Shown piece after piece: positions 1-12,650 of a stretch of 64,000 bases of DNA. The stretch lies in the NCBI GenBank assembly GCA_028015205.1, contig CM051521.1, forward strand, positions 64,030,314-64,094,313, read 5' to 3'. Source of the DNA: Mytilisepta virgata (lineage: Eukaryota; Mollusca; Bivalvia; Mytilida; Mytilidae). The notes under the pieces are model-generated. The model searched no databases. It had not been told where the DNA came from and saw nothing but the letters and a program-made list of their open reading frames with translations. The position numbers and the translations under genes were made by a program. Positions within the stretch are counted from its first letter, which is position 1. Every line of letters begins with the position of its first letter.

Positions 1-2040
1 TTTGGTGAAAGTGTTTTTTTGAATATTTTTTGATAGTTGATACTAGTTTATGGAAAATAAATTGAAAAAAAGAATTTTCTTTGTGTTCATAATTAGTATT
101 TGCACACGTTATTGCCAAGATGAGCAGTTATCTTAAAGATGAGCATTTCATATAAAAATGAAAGGAAATAGTGTGTACATCAATGAGACTTGAGAATTCT
201 GTTGGATCAAGTAAATAGAATTTGGAGCATCTGATGGAGGTTTTCAATTAACATTCATTTTCAGAGATTTAATTTGTTCTATTTTTATTTGATTCCATTT
301 GGGAAGAGATTTTGAAATCTTTCGTGAGTCATCGTGAATTTGTTTTTAATCAGTAGCTGATGCACATTTTGAAATTTTTTGATATGATAGTTGAGTAAAT
401 ACCGGTATATGAAAAAATTTTAAAATTTTTAGACAAAAAGTATTTTATTTGTTCATAATTAATATTTGCACAAGTTTATTGCCAAAATGAGCAGGAATTT
501 CAAAGAAATGCATTAATGGAATGCATACAAATCTCGTCTACATTTTCATATGACCAGAAGTTTTTCGTTTTTTTTCTATGCTTGCTCAAATGTGAGAAAC
601 ATACAAAAAAAGAATGAAAACGGAATTAATCTTATTTTGGAAAGTTAGTTTTGTCATTAACAGATTTATAAAGGATTCAATGTTTGTAGGACATGAATAT
701 GAAAATGAGAAGATATGGTGTATTCATCAACATGAACTGAAATCCTCATCTGTTGAAGGTTTTCAGTTTATCTTCAAAACTCATTATTTTCACCAATTAA
801 ATTCATTTGGAGAGTAATTTTGAAATCATTTGATAGGCATTGAGAATATTGTATACTAAACAGTAGCTGATGCTCATCAAGTGAAGTTTTTTCCCGAATT
901 GGGGGAAATTATTCAACAAAAATTGAAGAATAAATTGTTTTAGGAAAACCTGAATTTATTATTGCTCATGAATAGTTATTGCCTAAATGAGCTGGCATCT
1001 CAAAGATGAGCATCCGTGAAATGCATTAAAAATCTACATTTGCTTTAAATTGAGGCAACTTTTAATTTTTTTTTCTATTTGTTTATTAACATGCCTGTTC
1101 AAATGGGGGATAATTCATACAATACACATTATTTTCATAAATTAAAATTTTTGTTTATTGAGATTTGTTTGGAGATTCATTTGGAGAGTAATTTTGATAG
1201 GCATTGATAATTTTATTTTATCTGTAGCTGATGCACATTTAGTGAAAAATGTGTTTTTTTTTTAACTAAGGAAATTATTGGACAAAAATTCAAGAATTAA
1301 TTCTTTTAGGAAAACAGTAAATTATTATTGCTAATGGTTATTGCATGAGTTATTGCGTAATTGAGCTGGCATCTCAGAGATGAGCATCCATGAAATACAT
1401 TCAAAATCTACATTTGCTTTTAAAATTTTTTCTATTTGTTTAATAAGATCCCTGCTCAAATGGGGGATAACTCATACAATACAAACAGAGCAGTTAATTA
1501 GGTAATTTTTCTCAGTAACAAGATTTGTATTTTGAAAATGAGAGGATGTGGTATATTCATCAGAGACATTAAGTCCTGTTTAATAAATTAAGAAGATTTT
1601 GCATCATCTGATGAATGTCGTCAGTTCATTATCTTCAGCACAGAAATCATTTTCCAATATTTTTTATTCCTTTATTGACTTCATTTGGAAAGGAATTTTG
1701 AAATCATTGTTAGACATTGAGAAACTAGATTGATAAATTTAAAATCTTTTATTTGTCATCAGACAAAAATATTTTCTTTTCTTATGGATATGAAATTGAA
1801 AGGATACATCAATGAAACTTGAAAAAATCCTGTATTTTCTGTAGGTTATGAATATGAAAATGAGAGGATATGGTGTATTCATCAAAGTGAACAATAAAGT
1901 CATTTTAAGAGATTTAATTTTTGTGGACAGAAATTTTGAAATTGTTTTTTTATTCATGCTGATTCACATTTGGGGGAGGTTTTTTATGAAATAAGTGACA
2001 AAAATTAAGAATTCTAGGACAAAAATTATTTTTTCTTCAT
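1..2040. repeat. Degenerate satellite-like tandem array, unit about 370-490 bp
   Basis: The same phrases recur in the same order. A 'gagctggcatctcaaagatg'-type phrase starts near 120, 488, 978 and 1363. A 'gtagctgatgcacat' phrase lies near 354, 843, 1223 and (diverged) 1957. A 'gagaggatatggtg' phrase precedes a stretch resembling 'tattcatca'. Spacing between copies runs from about 370 to 490 bp, with one longer gap, so the units have gained and lost sequence. Short open frames in this stretch are not conserved between units and show no recognisable domain, so I call no gene here. Confidence 0.6.
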
Positions 2041-2540
2041 GATTAGCTAGTGCAAAAGTTCTGTATTCATGAAATTAATCCAGAATCTACATTCTTGTCC
2101 CCTGCCGCAATGCATGCTGTGGGGGACACAGAAATGCTGGTGTCCATTCGATTGTTCATTTGTTCGTCTGTTTGTCACATTGATTTTGTAAGGGCTCTCA
2201 ATTCGACATTTCTTGGATGGAAGATACCTTGATCGAGTTTGAAAACGAGCGCTCTCCGATAATTTGTGGGAGTTGCTGATCTTCACATAGTTTTTTCCTC
2301 TCAAGTTTTAGTGAGCACTGTCAATTGTGCATTTCTTGATATATTTTTCAATTTTGTTAGCACTCTCAATTATAAATTTTAACCAAATTTATATTGGTTT
2401 ATGTAAAAAAAACACAAGTAATAAACTTAGTTCAACACAGTATGTAGGGTATGATATTCGTGTTTTATCCATATATTCTTATTTTCAATATAGATATCAT
2501 TCCTATGGTAGTTTTTGTACTGCCAATAGCAGCAGAGATA
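2041..2540. other. Stretch with no recognised gene
   Basis: AT-rich sequence between the satellite-like array and the next interspersed repeat. Open frames on both strands overlap one another and show no protein family that I recognise. Confidence 0.4.
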
Positions 2541-3635
2541 CTTGGGGAGATGTGTCTGAGCTGGACTGTAAACCAAGATGGCTGCCACAGCCAAACTTAC
2601 TTTAACATAGGACCCTATGAGAAATTCATTAAAGAATCTTGTCTGAAACAATAAACTGGGCCAGCAGTGGTCTGGATGGTCAACCAAGATGGCCGCCATA
2701 ACCGAACATAGCTTAAAAAATCTTGTTTGAAATTTCTTACTTGGCAGCAATGGTCCTTAGGTGGTTTCTCTTTAAGATTTTGTGCCTGATGACCAGGACT
2801 GTCCTTAGATGGTCCTCTTTCAGAATTATCTAACATCAAATGCTAACTCTGAAAACTACTGAGCAAAAGGGAGCTGAACTTGGCAGCAGTGACAAGAGTG
2901 TCAACCAATGCTTATCATGGGATCGGATGTTTATTGATGTTATGGCCATTGATTGGCAAATTGAATCCAGGTGAGCAATATGAGCTCCAGTGAGCCTTTA
3001 GTGTATTGTAAATGTATATTGATTTTTGTTGGCCAATTTTTAAAATTCTCAACTACAAAACATCCACTTTTGGTTGACATTTATGCGCTCAACAACAGCT
3101 GTGGCTGTTCAAAGTTTCCATTGAAACCATATGGGAAAAAGACTTGTCAATTGCTGAGGAACTAATTGCCAGATTGTAACCAAACTTGGTAGGAATGATG
3201 TATTAAAGGACCTCTACAAACGATCCTTCATTGGTTCCATTTGGATGAACAACATGGCTGCCAGAGGCCATCTTTAATTTTTATTGGCCAGTTTTCAAGA
3301 ATCTCTGAAACTACATTTTGAAATGATTTGAAACTTTGATGACAGCAATACCCTTTACAAACAATCCACTTTTGGTTGAGATTTATGCACTCAACCGACA
3401 GCTGCAGCTGTTTAAAGTTTCCATTGAAACCACAAGGGAAAAGATTGTCTGCTGCTGAGTACCAAACTTGGTAGGAATGATGTATGGAAGGACCTCTACA
3501 AAGATCCACCACTGGTTCAGGTTGGATGAACAACATGGCTGCCAGACGCCATCTTTGATTTTTGTTGGGCCAATTTTCAAATTTGTCTAATAAAAGCCAG
3601 GTGAGCGACACAGGCCCAAGTGAGCCTCTAGTTAT
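2541..3635 (+). repeat. Interspersed repeat, 'gagcctctagt' family, two fused copies
   Basis: Phrases such as 'caagatggctgccac', 'ttggtaggaatgatgta' and 'aggacctctacaaa' recur, and two copies of the family's 3' end occur: 'ccaggtgagcaatatgag' with 'cagtgagccttta' near 2969-3001, and 'gtgagcgacacagg' with 'gagcctctag' at about 3600-3631. The two halves (2970-3180 and 3230-3630) align with each other. This is the same family as the copies at 7844-9652 and, inverted, 60623-61765. Non-coding; open frames within it are incidental. Confidence 0.6.
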
Positions 3636-4190
3636 TTTTCATGAAGAACGAAGTGGTGTTAACTAAGTATTAGATTAACAAATATATAGGTCAAGGCAAG
3701 TAACTGGTAACAAAAAATGGATGGATGACGTCTCTTGGCAATTATTACATGCATATCTGGACAAGGTCATAAATTATGTAAGTATGAAAATAGATAAGGA
3801 TGATCTTAACGATTAGGCATCTGTCACTGATGTAATAAGCTTGCCACATGCACTCACAATGCATCACACAAAGAATACATAAAATATTGAATGAACTAGT
3901 TACTGAAAGATTTGTAAACAATGGGATAATTTCAAGGTTTGATATCACAAAATGCAAGTGTGTAAATATTTTTTATTTTTTATTATTTTTTATTAATGCA
4001 TTTAAATTTTAATTTTAGTTCTGTAACTTTTTTGTATTATAGAATGATGAATATTGTATTGATTTTTCATATTTTTCATTTAAAAATGAATTAGTACATG
4101 TAATTGAGTATTACATTATAAAATCTATAGATCAAGACAAATACTTGGAAACAAAAAAATGATGGCTGACCTCTAGTGGCAATTGGAAAT
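3636..4190. other. Stretch with no recognised gene
   Basis: AT-rich spacer. Two short related phrases, 'ggtcaaggcaagtaactgg' near 3690 and 'agatcaagacaaatacttgg' near 4130, each followed by a 'gatgacctct/cgtctcttggcaatt' type phrase, suggest old fragments of one repeat. No gene seen. Confidence 0.4.
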
Positions 4191-4570
4191 ATCAGGTGAG
4201 CGATACAGGCTCCTGGGAGCCTCTGGTTTTAATTTGCATGTAAATTCTTCATTCTATATTCAGTGCACTACGATCAGTTGTAAAAGCAAAATATTTGTAA
4301 CAGATTTAAGAATGGCTCAAGGGTTTAGACAATTTCTGAAAGGTTTTTATACGACCGCAAAATTTTTTCAGTCGTATATTGGTATGACGTTAGCGGCGGC
4401 ATCGTCGTCCGAAGACATTTGGTTTTCGCACTATAACTTCAGTATAAGTTAATAGAAATCTATGAAATTTAAACACAAGGTTTATGACCACAAAAGCAAG
4501 GTTTGGATTGATTTTGGGAGTTTTGGTCCCAACAGTTTAAGAATTAGGGGCCAAAAAAGGGCCCAATAAG
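4191..4570 (+). repeat. Repeat fragments: 'gagcctct' end plus one 'tatacgaccgca' copy
   Basis: An isolated 3' end of the 'gagcctct' family (4193-4230) is followed at about 4347 by the start of the 'tatacgaccgca' family. From 4390 to 4560 the sequence matches the subunit seen six times in 22750-24110 ('tggttttcgcactataactt', 'aacacaaggtttatgacc', 'agttttggtcccaacagttt'). Confidence 0.6.
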
Positions 4571-7420
4571 CATTTTTGGTTATCTTGGTGTAAGGGAGGT
4601 AATCCAAACACATTTAAAGTAAAATGTGTATGATTCGATTACCTCCCTTACAAGTCGTAAATTATGTATAAAGAAATGGGGGGGGGGGGGGGGGTAAATG
4701 AGAAATTGGGGGGGGGGGGGGGCAATTTTTTTCTCATTTCAGATTTCAGAAATTAAAAAGACAATTTCAAATTTTTTTTTTGCAAAAAAAAAAATAGATT
4801 TTAATATTTTCCATATCAGCCCATGTAGTTCAACTTGTTTAACTAGTTTAACTAAAGGTTAAATTTATTTAAGGTTAAATTTAACTTAAATGGGATGAAC
4901 ATCTACTTATGAATAATTAGTTCGGCACCAAATTTTTATATTATGATATGAAATTTTATTTTAGGTTGTTTTTTATGTCATAAACCAAAAGAATATAGGT
5001 TGAAGACTTGGATAGACTTCCATAGCTTTATGGTAAGTAAAATGATTTATTATACCCTATGCAATGAATTTGCTTCTGATCCTTCTGTTAGTTTGTCTGT
5101 CATCACTTACTTTTTGTTTGGATAAATTTGAAATTAGGAACCATTTTCCTGGAGACTTGAAAATATAAAATTTTTATATGCCACACAAAATTTGAAGGAG
5201 AAAAGTTAATAGAAAAGCTTTATGCCAGGAAGTCACTATAGGCTAGTCCAGTTTATGTGGGGTCATGGGATATCTGAACTTTTCCAAACTATTGTAAAAA
5301 TTGGGGAAAGAATTTAGATCTAAAGTACACTGCACTTAAAAGGGAGATAACCATAGAAATTTTTCTGAAGTTTTGGAAACAAATTATTGTTACTCAGTAT
5401 TTTATTATTTTTGAATTTTTTTAACTCGGATGCTGCGATTTTTGGCTCTCCGGACCGTAGGTCCGAGAGCCTTATGCTGTGGGTAGCAGAATTTTCGTGA
5501 TTTTGTGAGCTCGAGATCTCCAAAACGGTAACTTACTGCAAATTGTGCATTTGGATACATTCGGTATTTAGGCTGAAGTTGTGCATGCTTTTTTCAAATC
5601 TAGTTTTACAGGCGTGGAATGCGAAATTTTGTAATGACCTATATTCCCATTATACACCATTGTAACAAAACAGTTAAAGTCCTTGACATATAATTAAAGT
5701 TGCACCGGCTGAATGTTGATAAGAGAAACAAATGGATTACCTATTTATCTTGTAAATTATACACACACAACAGTCAATACAAGATTTGAATGACACCTAT
5801 ACGGATTAAAGTTTTAGGAAGATACCTAATGATATTTGGGTAAATATATACACATGAAAGCATCAGGAGTAAAGAAGATTTATCTGGGAAGGCGGAGTGT
5901 ATATATTATTGATCTTTGCTCAATTTTTAGGTAAAAATAGATACTTGAGATCTCTTTGTTTAACGGTCAGTTGTGCAGTGTTTTGCAACTTGCATAGAGA
6001 ATATCATGTAAAAACTAGATATAGTACCTTCATAACAAAAATTAATTGCTTTCTTCAAAAGCATGTGGAAATGGTAAGATTGAAATGAAAATACCGGAGA
6101 GCCACGTGGCCATTGGCCTCTTGTTTTATTTTGAACCTAAAAAAAGTCTTTGCCATTAGGAAGAAAAGGCAATTCTTGTATTTTGCATATTAAGAAAAAT
6201 TGTATTGATTTATCAGTTTAAAAATATGTACAAAATACTGCTAAGATATGTTCTTACTATCATATAAGTTTTTTCATTTACAATTATATTGGATTATTTT
6301 TCAGATGGAATTGGGGACATTATGTAGAAAAGAATTGGATTCGTAGTCCAGAATTCAATGAAATAACAATAATATTTTAGTGTAGAAGACATTATATCGA
6401 AATACTATGGATTTAACTTCAATAATTGTGACTTTTAAATGGACCACTGTAGACTTAGCTAGAAGAGCTCCTCAGTATTTTTTTGTATGATTGTATAATT
6501 TTCTCTAATGTATCGCATATGTTTACTATTTTTGCAAAATTTTGCCAAAAAAAGTGATTGGAGATTTTTAATCATAAATCCCAAATTTTTCCTTGATTTT
6601 ATTATTATAAGTTTTCAAAGCAACTTCATTTTGATCGACAATTTTTTTGGTAATTTTCTGAAAAGGAAGTGTGATGTCTATTTAAAGCATTCACTTCAAA
6701 GGCCTCAGTGTCTTAAAGATTGGTCTGTCAACTTAAACAATAGAAGGATGTTGCTGAAAGTGGTGTAAAACACCAATTAAAAAAATGTGCATTAAATCCT
6801 AAATAAATGCATAAAAAGTACACTGAAATCTAGAGTTTGGCTTATTATAAAAGTTATGGTAAATATACAAGAAAACATACAGAAAGTTATTTTTTTCATT
6901 TTTATGGCTTTTATCAATTTTATCCAGTTTTTATGTTTTTATGGTTTTATGGGTAACTTTTTGTATGTTTTCTGTTTCTATTGAAAGTTTATATTTTCAA
7001 AGGTCAACTTTCCAAGTTTCATGCTTTAATGTGTATATTTTGTAAAATTTCATAAGGCAAACTGTTTAGTCAATTTAGTAAATGTCACTCAAATGTAAAT
7101 TTATTTTATCCCTGCACTTTCGAAGATATTGTTATTACCTCCGTCTGCCTATCCCTCCATCTGTAGCAGTTTCTTGTAACCTAAACTTCTCGTTAATATT
7201 TAAATTCATTTCGTTTCTATTCAATAATGCAACGGACTATGTAGATGTGCATTAGGGTATAAGAATTTAGATTTTTCGAAAATTGTGAATTTAATCATGT
7301 CACAAACTACATTTTTGTATTTTATGAATTTAATTTTCTAATTCATTTTTTATTACCTTTTCCTTCTTGGTTGCTTGGTTTGAGATGAAAAAAAATTAAA
7401 AAAAAATGTAAATTTTTTAA
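4571..7420. other. Long stretch with no recognised gene
   Basis: AT-rich sequence with two long runs of G near 4678-4694 and 4708-4722 and a short GC-richer patch near 5440-5480 containing the imperfect palindrome 'ctctccggaccgtaggtccgagag' (arms ctctcggac/gtccgagag with one mismatch region). Open frames here are short and without a recognisable domain. Nothing supports a gene. Confidence 0.4.
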
Positions 7421-7843
7421 AAGGGAATATAAGAAAAAATATTAATGTAATAAGTTTTATGAGAGAAAAAATTGTGAAGCTGTTGCATTTTCAACCAAAT
7501 CGTGGAAAAATTAAGTTAAAAAGTAAATGGCTGAAGTCTTTTTCTGTGTAGCATATAAGAATGTAACAGGTTTTTTAGAAAAAGAATTTGTAAAGGTTTT
7601 GCATTTTCAACCGAGTGGTAAAAACTTCAGAAGGCAAAAGTTTTAGTCAGTCAGTAACTTCACTTGAAAAAAAAATATAAAAAATGTAAGTTTCTGAAGA
7701 AGGAAATATAGGTAAATATATATGATTGTAACAGTTTTTTAGAATAAAGTTTGTAAAGGTTTTGCATTTTCAACTGAATGGTAAAAATTTCAGAAGGCAA
7801 AAGATTTAATTGACATGAATATAAAGTCAGTTTTTCTATTTTT
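7421..7843. repeat. Short tandem repeat cluster, units about 85-175 bp
   Basis: The phrase 'tgtaaaggttttgcattttcaac' and its neighbours 'aacttcagaaggcaaaag' recur near 7475, 7590 and 7755, with a further diverged copy near 9715 on the other side of the 7844-9652 element. That arrangement suggests the element inserted into an older array. Confidence 0.5.
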
Positions 7844-9652
7844 AGCTCACTTGGACAAAAGTCCATTATTGAACTATTGCCATCACTTGTACGTTGTCTG
7901 TTTTATGATTTTTCTCAGAAACCACTGAGCCAATAACAACCAAACTTAGCAGCAAATATATCTGTTGGCCCAGACCTCCATCCAAGATGGCCACAAGAAG
8001 TGGACTTTAACATAGGAATGTATTGGAAAAAATCACTCAAAGATCTTGTCTGAAACCACTATGCCAATTGGAACAAGAGAACTGAGTTTAACAAAGGACC
8101 TAATGGGAAAATTCAGTTGGATCTTGCCTGAAACCAACGTTGTAATTGTCCTTCAGTTTTTAGCTCACCTGGCCTAAAAGGCCATGTGAGCTTTTGCCAT
8201 CACTTGGCGTCCACTGTCGTCCATCGTTAACTTTTTAAAAAATCTTCTCCTCTGAAACGGCCGGGCAGATTGGATCGAGGCTTCATAGGAATGATATATG
8301 ACATGTCCTCCACAAACGATCCTCATTTTATATTGATCCGATGAAAAACATGGCCACTGTTGCTAAATATAGAACATTACAGAACCGTTAGATATCGAAA
8401 ATCTGACATGTGATAAAATTAATCAGCATGAAAAGATCTACCTACCCTGAAATTTTGAAGGAAATTCCAAACCCGTTTAGGAGTTATTGCCCTTTTTTCG
8501 TCAAATTTTCAAAATTTTAACATTTTTCGTCATTTATTTCCAAAACTATTTGAGATAGAAGTGAAATGTAAATTTGAAAAATGTTTCCGTGTTGAGATCT
8601 ACCTACCCTGAAATTTTAAAGGAAATCCCGAAACCCATTTAGGAGTTTTTGCTCTTTTTTTGTCAAATTTTCAAAAATTTTTCATTCAAAAATCTTCTCC
8701 TCTGAAACCACTGGGCCGATTGGTTTGAAACTTAATAGGAATGATCTATGACATGTCCTCTACAAACGTTCCTCAATTTATTTTGATCTGAAATAAAACA
8801 TGGCTGTTGTAGCTAAAAATAGAATATAGGGGTGCATGTGTTGTTTTTGGCTTATAACTTAAAAACCGTTACAGATATCAAAAATCTGACATGGGGTAAA
8901 ATTGATCAGCATGACAAGATCTACCTAACCTGAAATTTTGAAGGAAATCCTAAAACCCATTTAGGAGTTATTGCCCCTTTTTCGTCAAATTTTCAAAGTT
9001 TAACATTTTTTGTCATTTATCTCCAAAACTATTTGAGATAGAAGTGAAATGTAAATTTGAAAAATGTTTGCCATGTTAAGATCTACATACCCTGAAATTT
9101 TAAAGGAAATCCCAAAACCCATTTAGGAGTTATTGCCCTTTTTTGTCAAATTTTCAAAATTTTAACATTTTTGCATTTATCTTCAAAACTACCGGTATTT
9201 GAGATAGAAGTGAAATGTAAATTGAAAAATGTTTGCCATGTTGAGATCTACCTACCCCGAAATTTTGAAGGGAATCCCAAATTCTATTTAGGAGTTATTG
9301 GTTTGTGTAATTTGAGGTCGGGTTCTGTTACATTTATTTAAGGTTCACCCTTATTCCTGGTCAATTTTATCAACTTCCTGTCAGGACTACCACCATCAGG
9401 GAACATATTTTAACATTAAACCTTATGAAAAATAAATCTTCAACAAATTTTCCCTGAACAATTGAACCAATTGCAACAAACTTGGTAAAATAGTTGATTA
9501 ATTGTCCAATGAAAACCAGACTACAGGTGAGCGATACAGGCTCTAGTGAGCCTCTTGTTTTTTTTATTTAAGAAATGTTTCTAGTATTCTACTATAAGTC
9601 TGCAGATAAAATCCAGGTGAGAGATACAGGCTCCAGCTGGGAGCCTCTAGTT
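7844..9652 (+). repeat. Interspersed repeat, 'agctcac ... gagcctctagt' family, with internal duplications
   Basis: The block opens with 'agctcacttgg' (7844) and again with 'agctcacctggcc' followed by 'aaggccatgtgagct' (8162), a short hairpin-forming start. It ends with 'gagcctcttgtt' (about 9547) and again 'gagcctctagtt' (about 9640). Inside, a unit containing 'atcttctcctctgaaac', 'gacatgtcct', 'gatctacctaccctgaaatt' and 'catttaggagttattgcc' is repeated two to four times. I know this family from molluscan sequence generally; it has no coding potential that I can see. The doubled start and end suggest nested or tandem copies. Confidence 0.65.
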
Positions 9653-9908
9653 CTTTTTTTTACCATTGGTTGAACATGAAAATTCCTAAAAATAAAGAAT
9701 TGTAATAGTTTTTGAAAAGGGAAATTGTAAAGGTTTCACATTTCAATAAAGTAAAAAAATTTGAGATGATTATGGTTGAAATCTGACTTTCCATAAAGTG
9801 AAAATTAAAATTTGTTTTGAAAAGAAATTATCTGTATAAAGAAGGGACAATAGGTGAGGTTTATTTTTGGAGATGGATGTAGGGGTGGAGGAGTCCATCA
9901 GATAGGGT

Positions 9909-10038
9909 TAATACATGGTAAAACCTGTATCACATGCTGTATCAACCCGAGAAATCAATATCAGCCAGAGGGCCTTGGCCAGAGGGCTGATATTGGTCAA
10001 GGTTGACACAGCATTTGATAAGATTTTAACATGTATTA
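9909..10038. repeat. Imperfect 130-bp palindrome (fold-back or MITE-like)
   Basis: The left arm starting 'taatacatggtaaaacc' (9909) pairs with the right arm ending 'gattttaacatgtatta' (10038). The inner arms 'aatatcagcc' (9957-9966) and 'ggctgatatt' (9985-9994) pair perfectly. Between these the match is broken by several mismatches. A stem of roughly 55 bp with a short centre results, typical of a small inverted-repeat element. Confidence 0.6.
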
Positions 10039-11466
10039 TACACTTTATCATATATTTAAAGTCTACTCCCACAAATGAAATTTTGAGAAAAAAATTAAAA
10101 AAATAGGGGAGAGGGGGTTGAAAAAGTCAAATAATTGGAAAAAAATGAACATTTTTTTTTTTAATTTGCCCCCACCCCAAAAAAAAAAAATACAAAATTT
10201 AAAAAAAAAAAATGAAAAAAGCTATGTGATAAAGGGTATGACGTCATAGACGTCAGACACGGACCAACATCATGGGCTTTATCGTATATTCAAAACTCCT
10301 GCTTGTTAGTACCAAAATATATGATAAAGTAATATATTGTATTGGGGGGTGACATTTACGTATCATATACATGTAAATATGTTTTCATTTCTGAGTCAAG
10401 TTGTAATATGTTCAAGATATGTGTGAATAAAACAATTCAAATAATGAATAAATTCAATATTTCACTTAAATCTTTTGAATAAGACAAAAGTGATTCAAGG
10501 TGTAAAACTTTTGTCCTACTATTTTAAAAATCTCTCATCTTGTAAAACATGAGATTTTGCTAAACCTGTCGGAGGTTTTTCATTATACTGAGATATCTGT
10601 TTGTGTATTACATGTTTATTCATGTTCCTATTGGTGTGTTTGTATTGATGACAATCCTGTTGTTTATTTTATATTTGATTTGATTTTAGGAATAAGCATT
10701 AATCTTAATATTAATAAAATAATGAGTTCTTAAGATTTTTTTCTTCATTAATTGAAACTATATGGTATTTGACTTGATTTTTCTGTAAGAAAGTATAACT
10801 ATCAGACAGAAAGCCTAAAGAGAGGTTATCATGGTACTACACAAGTCGCTGACACAGCATGACAAGTTTGTAAACAAAGATTAACTGAATTAAAACTTGA
10901 CCCCACATCTTAAAATTCTCATTCACAGTACAAAGTACGTGTTCTACAAAAAGAAACACTGTTTCAAGTACTGACAAACACTTTTGCTCATAATACCCCT
11001 ACTCCCAGAGTGGTGGGTATGCTGAAATACCATTGTCATTCGTCTGTCTGCATATCTTGTGTTATTCAACTATAGTCATTCATCTTTTGGCGGATTATTT
11101 TTCTATTTGGTATTGTGGTTGGGCATGACCTGAACATGTGTATGTTATACCAGTTTCTTCATTGTTTTTTGCAACATTTATTACCCTTTTGTGTCATTTG
11201 TCTGAATATCTGGTGTAAACAAATTGTCATTCATCTTTTGGTGTATTTTGTTCATATTGGGTATCATGGTTGGGCAGGACAATAACATACATACTCATAT
11301 TTTACCAATGTTCATCAATGTAAAATTGTTTTGATAGCTAATGTTTACAACACATCATTTATATTTCAAATGGGAAGATGTCTTCATGTTTGGTATCATA
11401 GGTAAGTCTTCCAGACAGACTTTTGAGACATGAGGTCACTCACAGTTCCAGTTCTTGGTAACCTTG
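10039..11466. other. Stretch with no recognised gene; one weak 155-bp duplication
   Basis: A 'atgacgtcat' palindrome lies at about 10239 and is probably part of a repeat. From about 11035 to 11340 a unit containing 'cattcatcttttgg' and 'ttgggcaggac/ttgggcatgac' occurs twice, about 150 bp apart. No exon-like reading frame was found. Confidence 0.4.
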
Positions 11467-11742
11467 AACTTGTCCATGTAGGGGCCTCGGTGGCCGACTG
11501 GTCTAGGTGGTTCGTCATGACTACTATTGATCACTAGCCTGTCAATGCTTAGGTTGTGAGGTCGAATCTCACCTGTGGCGGGTCGTGTTCGACTTGACAA
11601 GGATTGCCAATTTTCCTACAGAAGGTCGGTGGTTCTCTCCGGGTACTCCGGCTTCCTCCGCCAATAAAAACTTGCCGCCGCGAAATAGCCGAATGTGCTG
11701 AAAACGGCGTAAAACCCCAACTAAACAAACAAAACTTGTCCA
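11467..11742 (+). repeat. tRNA-derived SINE copy 1, with 10-bp target-site duplication
   Basis: The body runs from about 11477 or 11481 to 11732. Its head resembles a tRNA-Leu/Ser gene, with an A-box-like 'tggccgactggtct' and a B-box-like 'ggtcgaatctc'. The body contains 'ttctctccgggtactccggc' and the tail region 'aaaacggcgtaaaac', ending in a short A-rich tail. The direct repeat aacttgtcca is found at 11467-11476 and 11733-11742, just outside the element. The central block resembles the conserved domain of the metazoan MetaSINE group, which is inference from memory of that family. It shares its whole length with the copy at 29528. Confidence 0.85.
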
Positions 11743-11953
11743 GGCGATAGCATGCGTGGCTTGGATACTATTTGGAGGATTTTCATGAAACTTTATAAGA
11801 TGATAGCCTTCCATGTGGAGATTGATGGTCCTGTCAAATTGAAAGGAGGGCTTGCCCTGTCCTCTCATAACTCCCTAAAATTAAAACATTTATGTGCCGT
11901 TATGAAAACAGAAGGGGCAATTTTATATACCTTTGTACGTTTGTCCAGTTTGG

Positions 11954-11988
11954 CAGGGATCATATAATACTATCATATACAGTTCCTG
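11954..11988 (+). mobile_element. 35-bp micro-MITE insertion, copy 1
   Basis: The element starts caggga and ends ttcctg, and contains 'catataatacta' and 'catatacagttcc'. It is flanked by the direct repeat agtttgg at 11947-11953 and 11989-11995. The same sequence with small length differences occurs at 20255-20295 and, inverted, at 45450-45487, each with its own different flanking duplication. The caggg start and 7-8-bp duplications suggest mobilisation by a hAT-type transposase (inference). Confidence 0.75.
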
Positions 11989-12009
11989 AGTTTGGTTAAT
12001 TTTTTGCTT

Positions 12010-12650
12010 ATATGTCCATTTCTCAAACCCATTGAGATAAATAAATGATACCACTACAATCTCCTTATAACAATCAACTGTTTAATAACATTTGGATGAC
12101 TTTGACCTAAAGATGCATGAGTGACATAGTTTTGCATTTAAATTGATATACTAGGAAACTAGTGTTAAATCAATGATACTTGATCACCATAATCCTCTTG
12201 CACTATATTAATAATGGATTGCTCCAATTTATAGGTCATCGTGACCTATATTTTATGCTTTAGTGACTCGGTTACGCTATTGTTATATCAGTGATATTGC
12301 ACCATTTCATTCATCTTGTATAGTACAACAAAAATCGGCAACATTTTAGTCCCCATGACTAACATTTTATGCTTGAGTGACTGTTAAAGTTTTGGAATTT
12401 AAGTGTATTTTTACCTATGGTAATACGTAATGATATTTAACAGCTACAATCAAATTATATAGTACAAAACAACTTAGCAAGTTTCGAGTCATTTTGACAT
12501 ACCTGGTATTTTTTATGCTTTAGTAGCTGTGTTTAAATTTTTGCATTTAGGTGTTTGAAGAATGTGTGATGATATTTTAATGATATTTCACAACTACAGT
12601 CAACTTTTAAAGTACGATTCAACCTTACAACAGTTGAGTTACCATGACAT
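12010..12650. repeat. Degenerate tandem repeat, unit about 150-160 bp, four copies
   Basis: A unit containing 'attttatgctttagtgact', then a 'tgatatt...aca/caactaca' phrase, 'tatagtac' and 'cattttgacat'-like text recurs from about 12110, 12250, 12360 and 12510. No coding sense is seen. Confidence 0.5.

Noticed and set aside
11481..11580. tRNA gene on the basis of A and B boxes (also at 29528-29625)
   Set aside because: The boxes head a SINE body with target-site duplications, and the arms do not form a clean cloverleaf by eye.
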